From Fidelibacterota bacterium (GTDB taxonomy: Bacteria > Fidelibacterota > UBA2242): DNA of 7,571 nucleotides. Under the pieces are notes generated by a model that saw only the letters and a list, made by a program, of their open reading frames with translations, ran no database searches and had not been told where the DNA came from. Shown one piece after another: positions 1-5,528 of this stretch; the stretch's first letter is position 1; every line of letters begins with the position of its first letter. Location of the stretch: positions 1 through 7,571 of the forward strand of contig JALOAB010000108.1 of assembly GCA_023229045.1 (NCBI GenBank), given 5' to 3'. Both the position numbers and the translations under genes were made by a program.

Positions 1-395
1 CGGGTTTTAAAAAGCGAGCCGTTCGGGTTCTGGTGGCTTCCGATATTGCCTCGCGCGGTTTGGACATCGACGAACTGTCCTGTGTCATGAACTTCGATAT
101 TCCCGATATTCCGGATACTTATGTGCATCGCATCGGCCGAACAGGTCGGGCCGGTGCGACTGGTCGGGCGATTTCCTTCTGTACGCCGGACGAAAAAGGT
201 AATTTAAAGAGGATCGAAAAAATATTGCCGGCTCCCATTCCGGTTATTAAAGATCATCCTTTTCTGACGAATCTTCGGGTTACTGGTGCGATAGCACCAT
301 CAGGAAAGGACCAATCATCGCCCAAACCGCGATTCATTCCCTCTCATAAAAGATGGGCTGGCAAGCCGGCCTGGAAAAAGAAACCGGCAAGATAA
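1..395 (+). CDS. rhlE: DEAD-box ATP-dependent RNA helicase, RhlE type (C-terminal part, 5' cut by window edge)
   Basis: This is the end of an ATP-dependent RNA helicase, a cytoplasmic enzyme that unwinds short RNA duplexes in ribosome assembly, RNA decay or cold adaptation. The reading frame is open from base 3, so the gene begins outside the window; a GTG at 33 is only a valine inside helicase motif V. About 130 codons are visible. Motif V reads VASDIASRGLDI and motif VI reads YVHRIGRTGRAG with the arginine finger, both diagnostic for the second RecA-like domain of superfamily 2 DEAD-box helicases. After ISFCTPDEKGNLKRIEKIL comes a basic tail of about 45 residues rich in K, R and P, as is usual for RhlE and typically used for RNA contact. 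The stop is TAA at 393-395. Family assignment is firm; RhlE rather than another DEAD subfamily is an inference from the tail and the motif context. The next in-frame codons after the stop run into the orphan module at 423-764, with a second TAA at 420. Confidence 0.93.
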   Translation, partial: GFKKRAVRVLVASDIASRGLDIDELSCVMNFDIPDIPDTYVHRIGRTGRAGATGRAISFCTPDEKGNLKRIEKILPAPIPVIKDHPFLTNLRVTGAIAPSGKDQSSPKPRFIPSHKRWAGKPAWKKKPAR

Positions 396-422
396 TACAC
401 TGCGTGAATCCCGATACGCTAA

Positions 423-764
423 CTTAACAAAGTCACCTGGCATAAAGAGGTCGAGGTTAAGGTCGAGGTTAAGGTCGAGGCTGAGGATGCGAAAATTCCG
501 CTGGTGTTTGGACTCAAGCCGGCGTACCCGAATCCCTTCAATCCGAACGTGACGCTAAACTACGCGCTGACGGATGATGGTCGGGCCAGTCTGAAGGTTT
601 TCAACCTGCGTGGACAATTGGAAGAAACTCTTATAAGCACTTATGCTCTTAAAGTCACTTACCCGGTAACCTGGCAACCGGAGAATCTGAGTGCGGGATT
701 CTACATCATCCGCCTGCAATCCGGCCATCGTACCTCCATGCAGAAGGTGGTCTTCGTGAAGTAG
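423..764 (+). pseudogene. Orphan T9SS/FlgD-Ig-like C-terminal sorting module (gene remnant, no N-terminus)
   Basis: This open stretch has no plausible start of its own: it follows a TAA at 420-422, has no ATG until deep inside the fold, and its only early alternative is a GTG at 504 that aligns with a valine of the related module at 4764-5087. It encodes KVTWHKEVEVKVEV, an acidic/lysine linker, then FGLKPAYPNPFNPNVTLNYAL, the hallmark of the C-terminal beta-sandwich of type IX secretion cargo proteins (also matched by FlgD Ig-like models), ending in SAGFYIIRLQSG and a VVFVK tail before TAG at 762. From base 429 it aligns through to the stop with the C-terminus of the propeller protein at 3201-5087, differing by one 12-base linker unit. 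The module therefore looks intact but detached from any secreted passenger. I call it the 3' remnant of a deleted paralogue. A short expressed gene starting at GTG 504 is possible but would lack a signal peptide. It converges on the next gene, whose stop is only 8 bases away. Confidence 0.75.
449..484 (+). repeat. 12-bp tandem repeat (3 units) encoding a VEVK linker
   Basis: The unit GGTCGAGGTTAA occurs at 449-460 and exactly again at 461-472; the third unit, 473-484, differs at two bases. Being a multiple of three, it adds four residues (V-E-V-K) per unit without changing frame. It forms the charged linker just before the PNPFNP module. The equivalent linker at about 4782-4815 has the same V-E-V-K alternation but is one unit shorter, so copy number has changed between the two modules. 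Confidence 0.85.
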
Positions 765-772
765 AGCAACTT

Positions 773-2668
773 TTATTTGCCCATACGGAAAATCAGGACA
801 TCAAGGTCTTTATAAACCTGTTTGCTTTGGTGCTGGTCAGAAAAGAATAGTGTGACATCAATTGTAACATTGCCCTGATTGACCGTCGCGCCAGTCACTC
901 CCTCGACCGTGAAATCTCCCAAATTATAACTTAACGTGGGTGTCAAATGAAGTGTCTCGCCGGTATAAGCTTTAAGAAAAATTTTGCTGTTTTTTACTCC
1001 CTCACTGGTATAGATGATGATAAAGTGGTAGCGTGAACCCGAGAGCATCATCCAGTCACATTTGGTACTGTAATGGTCACCACCACCGACTTGGCGGACA
1101 CTGTGCTTATTAATATAATTCCAGCCATCTGACCGAAATTGCGCGATGAGTGCATCCGTTACCTTATGGATTTCCTTAACGGAAGAACCGCTGTTTGTAT
1201 TCTCTGCTATAATCTGTTCGTCATAGATATTTTCACCGGTAAACTGACCGTCAAAATTTTTCGCATATGTTTTCGGGTAATCAGATTCGATCGTCAGGTA
1301 TGCCGGCACTTTCCCGTCATCCGACCAGACCAAAAGGCCGTAATCTTGATACCTTGCTTTGTGACTGTTACCGCTCTTTTGAAACTGGATTTGAACATGA
1401 TTAAAAATATTTGCAAAGGTCAGTCCTCCGGGCAGTAAGCCGGTGTAGGGTACGTGTCCTGAATAGGCATTATAGAGAGTAATAGAACCGATATAATTCT
1501 TTTTGGTGGCATACAGGGTGATTCCTTTTGTCTCAGAGCCCCAGGCGCCCATTCTTAGTTGTTTGAATTTATACTCCGGGTTCTTGATAAGTCTCTGGAC
1601 TTTGGGGTCATCAATATTTCTGCCCATCAGGTCAATCCAGGTGTCTCCTTCATAAACGATTTTTGATAATATTTCTTCTTCCGCCAAAAATTTTTGTAAT
1701 TCCTGGATATACCCGTCAATCCCGACGCTGATTACCTGACCGTTATCATAAAGGTTGACCGTAACGCGACAATTCTGATACAGGGTTCTCCGGCTTTTAC
1801 CTTCTTCAAACCATAAGAAACCCTTCGTTTTCAGAATACTCTTGAAAGTCGTATTGCCCGGTAGTAATCCTTTGTAAAGCGCTCCATATTCATAATCATT
1901 CCTTAGATAAATGGTGCTGATTGTACTATCATCTTTCAGGTATATCAGGATCCCGTGATCCGGAGACAGGTATGAATTGTTGTATTTCCGATAAATGAAA
2001 TTAAAACTCTTGTCGGACAGAAATGCTTTGATAACAGGATCGGCAACTGATTTTCCGATTAATTCGCAAAAGAAATCGCCCTGATAATGATCTGATGGAT
2101 AGGCTTGCTCTTCCCATTCCGGAGCCGTCTCGCCCGGCGCCCGCATTTTATTGTAATTCTGCGCCTGCATTTCAATTCTGAGGTACCTAATGGTCTGATC
2201 CCGGTTACATTTAATAACCAGGTGGACATCTTTGTAGTTGGCACGGATTTCTTCATATTCTGGTTTCCAGGGAAACTCACTGATCGGTCGCCATTCAAAT
2301 TTGCCCTGATATAAAATATGTTGAAAAGTATTATTGCCTGGCAGATTGCCGGTAAAGGGTTGGCGGTTCTCATCCTGATTGTACAATGTCACCGAGGACA
2401 GTACACCATTACGCCGAAACTGGAGATCAATACCCATATTAAGCGACTGATATATTCCCGTATCTTTAACTTTTTTGAATTTGTAAGTCCGGTCTTTGAG
2501 AAGTGTTTTTATTTCCGGGTAATCAATCTTTTTTCCGATCAGACTGATCAGGTAATCGCCCTCCAATTTCGTCGGTTCGGTTTTAGCTGCTGTGACGATA
2601 GTCGCCTGGATTAACAGGATAAGCAGGTAACGCAGGATAACCGGGGAATTTTCGCTTTTCATAGACAT
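773..2668 (-). CDS. Secreted protein of unknown function with three internal domain repeats
   Basis: I do not recognise a named family. The start chosen is ATG at 2668, because AAGGAAAG lies just upstream at good spacing; the frame is open further to a TTG at 2713, which has no such site. This gives 631 residues. Residues 1 to about 28 form a signal peptide (ILRYLLILLIQATIV, then TAA|KTEP), so the protein is exported. Three related units follow at roughly 37-165, 197-317 and 341-461. Each opens with GD-x4-L(I/M)G(K/R) and a D/Y-P, continues with GI plus a beta strand, then S-I/V-T/Y-L, and has a signature (P/L)(F/Y)(T/K)G-x-LPG-x2-TF. A fourth, different domain of about 130 residues (around 500-631) contains GGGDHYSTKCDWMM and ends VLIFRMGK. 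The LPG-x-TF signature loosely recalls uncharacterised bacterial proteins with a 'G-LP-GL-F' motif, but I cannot establish homology. There is no PNPFNP sorting tail. Adenine-rich DNA precedes the gene, with TATTTTTG at 2711-2718 (minus strand) as a weak -7-like element. It lies between two fragments of the sorting module on the other strand. Confidence 0.85.
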   Translation of the reverse strand: MSMKSENSPVILRYLLILLIQATIVTAAKTEPTKLEGDYLISLIGKKIDYPEIKTLLKDRTYKFKKVKDTGIYQSLNMGIDLQFRRNGVLSSVTLYNQDENRQPFTGNLPGNNTFQHILYQGKFEWRPISEFPWKPEYEEIRANYKDVHLVIKCNRDQTIRYLRIEMQAQNYNKMRAPGETAPEWEEQAYPSDHYQGDFFCELIGKSVADPVIKAFLSDKSFNFIYRKYNNSYLSPDHGILIYLKDDSTISTIYLRNDYEYGALYKGLLPGNTTFKSILKTKGFLWFEEGKSRRTLYQNCRVTVNLYDNGQVISVGIDGYIQELQKFLAEEEILSKIVYEGDTWIDLMGRNIDDPKVQRLIKNPEYKFKQLRMGAWGSETKGITLYATKKNYIGSITLYNAYSGHVPYTGLLPGGLTFANIFNHVQIQFQKSGNSHKARYQDYGLLVWSDDGKVPAYLTIESDYPKTYAKNFDGQFTGENIYDEQIIAENTNSGSSVKEIHKVTDALIAQFRSDGWNYINKHSVRQVGGGDHYSTKCDWMMLSGSRYHFIIIYTSEGVKNSKIFLKAYTGETLHLTPTLSYNLGDFTVEGVTGATVNQGNVTIDVTLFFSDQHQSKQVYKDLDVLIFRMGK

Positions 2669-2796
2669 TACTTTCCTTTTTTTTACATGATTGAAATTTA
2701 TAAAATAAATCAAAAATATGAATATTCTTCTAAAAGAATGATCCGAATATTTCTGGATTCAAAAGTTTGACGATAATGCCTTTGATAAATTATCCT

Positions 2797-2888
2797 GTCA
2801 ACAGCATAAAGAGGTCAAAGTTGAGGTTGAGGATGAGGATGAAAAGATGCTGTTGGTCTTCAGATTGAAATTGGCTTATCCGTTTTAA
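2797..2888 (+). pseudogene. Decayed third copy of the sorting-module linker, with stop after AYPF
   Basis: Read from CAT at 2805, this strand encodes HKEVKVEVEDEDEKMLL, then VFRLKLAYPF and a TAA at 2886. That matches, in order, HKEVEVKVE, the P-LVFGL and the AYPNPF of the two modules at 429-764 and 4764-5087. The DNA also matches (CATAAAGAGGTC is shared with the first copy). The N of PNPF is lost, a stop follows at once and nothing further of the beta-sandwich is recognisable. Upstream similarity fades about 8 bases before the CAT. It is a dead fragment about 90 bases long, too short to be a gene. The match is short but the ordered run of identical residues and the shared DNA make chance unlikely. 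Confidence 0.7.
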
Positions 2889-3190
2889 TTTGTGTCAAAT
2901 TTAGGGCTTTGGGTGCAAGTATTGACTGGATGTATTTTTAATATTATATTTGCCCGTTATTTCTAATATTATGGATAATAGGTTCTTTGCCTGATTAAAT
3001 ATCCAGAATCATTCCACTGCCAGCCAAAATATTGCTTTTGATATGCGCAGTAATGTTGCCACCGGGCTTCTGTTATTCCGGCGTTATTCTTAAAAATGGT
3101 TGGAAATGATATACGAGCATTTTGTTTTTTAACAATACCCGCAAGGGATGAATTTTCTTAATTTTTTATGTAAATGAATAATAAGACCAT
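2889..3190. other. Intergenic region, AT-rich, with one good promoter candidate
   Basis: About 300 bases between the decayed module and the propeller gene. It contains the promoter described separately and otherwise stops in all frames. A stretch around 3003-3113 can be read as a short hydrophobic peptide on the plus strand, but it has no start signal and no recognisable family. I see no RNA gene or terminator with a T-tract. Confidence 0.5.
2922..2952 (+). promoter_or_regulatory. Candidate promoter for the propeller gene
   Basis: TTGACT at 2922-2927 and TATATT at 2945-2950 are separated by 17 bases, each one mismatch from the sigma-70 consensus. The same site also reads TTG, 20 bases, TATATTTG (2945-2952), which fits the Bacteroidetes primary-sigma pattern TTG-N19-21-TAnnTTTG. 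It points toward the gene starting at 3201, implying a leader of about 240 bases. The surrounding DNA is AT-rich, which raises the chance of a coincidental match. Confidence 0.42.
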
Positions 3191-3195
3191 GGAGG
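3191..3195 (+). promoter_or_regulatory. Ribosome binding site that decides the start of the propeller gene
   Basis: GGAGG lies 5 bases before GTG at 3201, the best spacing available. The ATGs at 3174 and 3189 have no comparable site, and the ATG at 3198 is only 2 bases from it. Starting at 3201 also gives a clean signal peptide beginning MKKIF. Confidence 0.65.
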
Positions 3196-3200
3196 AAATG

Positions 3201-5087
3201 GTGAAAAAAATATTCATAATCGCAATAATTTTTCTATTAACAGGTAAAATATTTGCCCAGGACTGGACGCAGGAAAGTAAGATTGTGGCGTCATATCGTG
3301 CAAGCCAATACATGTGGTTTGGCCATTCAGTAGCGATTGACGGTGACTATGCAATCGTCGGAGAACCATTGTATAATAATGGTTACGGTGCTGTTTATAT
3401 GTACAAATTGATAGATGGCAGTTGGACGCAAACTCAGGAAATCTTCACCTCTTTTTTTACTAATACAGGACAATTCGGTTATTCAGTTGGAATAAGCGGC
3501 GACTATGCGATCATTGGAGCTCCTATGGAAACCTATTCCGGTTGGACTCAATATGGAGCCGTTTACATTTATTATAACAATGCCGGAACCTGGACACAGG
3601 CGGTGAAGATTAATCCCAATGATGGAACCTTGACAAGTAGTGTAAAATGGGGATTATCGGTGGCGATTGATGGTGATTACGCCGTTGTCGGAAGCTATAA
3701 GGAGAAGGCATTTATTCTTAAAAACACATCGGGGACCTGGGCTCAGTTGCATAATATTTTTGCCTCTGACCAAACCCCTGGAGAATATTTTGGCTACTCC
3801 GTGGCGATTGAGGGAGATAATGCCATTATTGGTGCTTATATGGAAGATCATGATGCATCCGGGAATTCAAAAGTCAACGCCGGTTCCGCCTATGTTTTTC
3901 AGAATAACAGTGGTACCTGGTCACAGGTGCAAAAAATCGTTGCTTCAGATCGCCAACAATGGAGCCTATTTGGAATCTCAGTTGATATTTCTGGTAGCTA
4001 TGCAGTCATAGGCGCCAGATTTGATTGTTATGATACGGATGGGACATCTAATTATTTACAGGAGGCTGGTTCCGCCTATATTTTTCAAAACAATGCCGGA
4101 ACCTGGACCCAGGTGCAAAAAATCGTCGCCTCGGACAGAGCCGTATCAGATGGTTTCGGAATATCGGTTGGTATTTCCGGCAATTATGTTGTCGTTGGCA
4201 CCGATCAGGAGGATGAAGATGCTGATGGTGCTAATACACTCAACTATGCCGGATCAGCCTATATTTTTCAAAACAGTTCCGGCACCTGGTCTCAGTCACA
4301 AAAAGTAGTTGCTTCAGATAGGCAGGCCGGTGACTCTTTTGGATATAGTTTAGGAATTTCTGGTAATTATATCTTTATCGGAGCGAGAACTCATGATTAT
4401 GATCTGGCTGGTGAAAATTTTTTCGATAATTCGGGCGCTTGTTACATATTTAAAAATAACAACGATAATTCCCTGCCGGTGGAATTGACCTCTTTTTCTG
4501 CGGAGTGTTGGAGTAACGGGGTAATGCTAAATTGGATTACCGAGTCCGAGACGGAAAATCTCGGCTTCATCATCGAGCGCAAGACCGTAGGGGCGAATCA
4601 TGATTCGCCCTCCGATTGGTTACAGATAGCTTCCTATGTCACTGCGGATGCCCTCGCCGGACACGGCAGTACTTCGGAAGCACACGAGTATGCCTACACC
4701 GACAACGCCGTTCAGCCGGGCGCAACCTATCTTTATCGCCTTGCCGATGTGGATTACGGCGGCAAGGTAACGTACCATAAAGAGGTTGAGGTCAAGGTTG
4801 AGATTGAGGAGGGGTGGGTTCCGCTTGTGTTTGGCTTGCGGCCGGCTTATCCGAATCCGTTCAATCCCAGAACCACGATTACATATCTGATACCCGAACC
4901 GGAATTCGTCAATATCACGATCTACGACCTTACCGGCCGGCCGGTGGCCGTGCTGATCAATGATCATCAACCCGCCGGGACTTACCAGATTGAATGGAAA
5001 CCACAGGCCCTGACTTCGGGAATTTATCTGATTCGCATTCAGGCCGGGAGTTATTCTTCAGTCCAAAAGTGCCTGATGGTAAAATAA
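3201..5087 (+). CDS. Secreted seven-bladed FG-GAP propeller protein with fibronectin-like domain and T9SS-type sorting tail
   Basis: An exported protein of 628 residues from GTG 3201, probably surface-attached or released, of unknown ligand. Residues 1-19 (MKKIFIIAIIFLLTG...FAQ) are a signal peptide. Seven copies of an FG-x-SV-x-I-x-G-(D/N/S)-Y-x-(I/V)(I/V)G strand pair start at about residues 40, 92, 150, 197, 257, 319 and 380, each usually followed by AGSAYIFQNN-x-GTW-(T/S)Q. This fits the FG-GAP_2 type of beta-propeller. The extreme N-terminus (DWTQESKIVAS) supplies the WTQ-KIVAS strand that the last blade lacks, a velcro-type ring closure. Blades 4-7 carry Asp-rich loops such as DTDG and DEDADG that could bind calcium. 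Residues about 425-531 form a fibronectin-like domain (LPVELTSFSAE...LNWITESETENLGFIIER), with an 8-residue palindrome-derived insert at 463-470. Residues about 544-628 form the PNPFNP sorting module, expected to direct export through the outer membrane and be cleaved or anchored. No secretion machinery lies in the window. Hand counts give 25/60 GC at 4381-4440 but 35/60 at 4681-4740, so passenger and tail may have different histories. Confidence 0.9.
   Translation: MKKIFIIAIIFLLTGKIFAQDWTQESKIVASYRASQYMWFGHSVAIDGDYAIVGEPLYNNGYGAVYMYKLIDGSWTQTQEIFTSFFTNTGQFGYSVGISGDYAIIGAPMETYSGWTQYGAVYIYYNNAGTWTQAVKINPNDGTLTSSVKWGLSVAIDGDYAVVGSYKEKAFILKNTSGTWAQLHNIFASDQTPGEYFGYSVAIEGDNAIIGAYMEDHDASGNSKVNAGSAYVFQNNSGTWSQVQKIVASDRQQWSLFGISVDISGSYAVIGARFDCYDTDGTSNYLQEAGSAYIFQNNAGTWTQVQKIVASDRAVSDGFGISVGISGNYVVVGTDQEDEDADGANTLNYAGSAYIFQNSSGTWSQSQKVVASDRQAGDSFGYSLGISGNYIFIGARTHDYDLAGENFFDNSGACYIFKNNNDNSLPVELTSFSAECWSNGVMLNWITESETENLGFIIERKTVGANHDSPSDWLQIASYVTADALAGHGSTSEAHEYAYTDNAVQPGATYLYRLADVDYGGKVTYHKEVEVKVEIEEGWVPLVFGLRPAYPNPFNPRTTITYLIPEPEFVNITIYDLTGRPVAVLINDHQPAGTYQIEWKPQALTSGIYLIRIQAGSYSSVQKCLMVK
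4591..4610. repeat. Perfect 20-bp palindromic element inserted in frame in a coding region
   Basis: GGGCGAATCATGATTCGCCC is its own reverse complement. With the preceding GTAG (4587-4590) it contributes eight codons, V-G-A-N-H-D-S-P, between IIERKT and SDWLQIASY of the fibronectin-like domain, a loop where relatives normally go straight on. The GTAGGGGCGA...TCGCCC form resembles dispersed palindromic repeats seen in many bacterial genomes. It shares the arms GGGCGA/TCGCCC with the palindrome at 5091-5117. Confidence 0.85.
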
Positions 5088-5090
5088 GCC

Positions 5091-5117
5091 GTTGGGCGAG
5101 TTGACAACTCGCCCAAC
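5091..5117. repeat. Perfect 27-bp inverted repeat just after the propeller gene
   Basis: The arm GTTGGGCGAGTTG (5091-5103) is followed by a single A and then its exact reverse complement (5105-5117). It begins 3 bases after the TAA stop at 5085-5087. It could fold into a strong RNA hairpin and protect or end the transcript, but no run of T follows on either strand, so it is not a standard intrinsic terminator. Shared GGGCGA/TCGCCC arms link it to the palindrome inside the gene, suggesting a repeat family. Confidence 0.85.
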
Positions 5118-5341
5118 ATACAAAAATGTAAGTCTGTAAGCGCGATCTAGCAGACCGCTTCTCATCGATGAATGCTGATCTGATCGTAACTATTGATAGT
5201 TTAAGTCCCAAATCAGGACGGGGAATTTTTCGGAATATTTGATGCGCCTGGTGTACAAAAAATATATTGATCTTTGCTAAAATCCATCATTTCCAACCAA
5301 GATAAAAATATTTATATTCTTCACGAAACAAAAAACCGGGG
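5118..5341. other. Intergenic region with no recognisable gene
   Basis: All frames are broken by stops. A weak imperfect hairpin (AAGCG...CGCTT, about 5138-5161) is visible. I see no convincing promoter, RNA gene or terminator; the DNA becomes AT-rich towards 5340. Confidence 0.4.
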
Positions 5342-5528
5342 ATGAATATTAAACCTTACAAAGTCATTATTTCCGCTTGTTCGGATTATAATCCTGACGT
5401 TATCGGCGCTTAGATCGCAGAATCTGTTGACCGGCTTGGTCCGTCAAAACCAATCTCAGGACAGATCGTAATCAAACCCAACTTAGTCATGGCTCACCCG
5501 CCGGTTTTCGATCTTTTATTGGAAAAAC
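5342..5528 (+). pseudogene. Broken N-terminal fragment of a DUF362-type protein
   Basis: From ATG 5342 the frame reads VIISACSDYNPDVIGA, then an in-frame TAG at 5411-5413, and continues IAESVDRLGPSKPISGQIVIKPNLVMAHPPVFDLLLEKLK. This follows the N-terminal pattern of DUF362 proteins, which have a C-x-DY-x-P segment, a helix with a conserved LG, and the signature IKPN(L/M). The intact family is usually 300-400 residues and often carries a ferredoxin-like cluster-binding part. Here only about 60 codons remain. Between KPNLVMAHP and PVFDLLLEK the usual spacer ending in 'THPAV' seems lost, as if a deletion joined two HP motifs. The fragment stops where the convergent PhoH gene ends at 5529. GGGG directly abuts the ATG, so there is no properly spaced ribosome site. 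A stop codon plus truncation argue for a dead gene rather than recoding. Confidence 0.65.

Noticed and set aside
33..35. GTG as the start of a 120-residue protein
   Set aside because: It is a valine inside helicase motif V; the frame continues to the left edge.
2711..2718. Bacteroidetes-type -7 element (TATTTTTG, minus strand) for the three-repeat secreted protein
   Set aside because: No TTG lies 19-21 bases upstream, and such octamers are expected by chance in this AT-rich stretch.
3003..3113. Possible short hydrophobic peptide (PLPAKILLLICAVMLPPG) or a further sorting-module relic with an SNVATGLLLFRR segment
   Set aside because: No start codon with a ribosome site, no recognisable family, and the resemblance to the SGIYLIRL strand needs a frameshift in low-information sequence.
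4926..4942. Self-complementary ACCGGCCGGCCGGT run in the sorting module
   Set aside because: It encodes the ordinary T-G-R-P-V turn of the module and has no loop or flanking signal; it is explained by coding sequence.
5091..5117. Intrinsic terminator for the propeller gene
   Set aside because: The hairpin is strong but is followed by CATACAAAAATG without a T-run, and there is no T-run on the opposite strand; kept as a palindromic repeat instead.
4957..5211. Minus-strand open frame across the end of the propeller gene, and other long antisense frames within the large genes
   Set aside because: They mirror the coding frames of real genes, have no ribosome sites or family signatures, and end arbitrarily.
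5411..5413. In-frame TAG as a recoded (pyrrolysine or read-through) codon in the DUF362-like frame
   Set aside because: The frame is also truncated and internally deleted, so simple gene death explains the stop.
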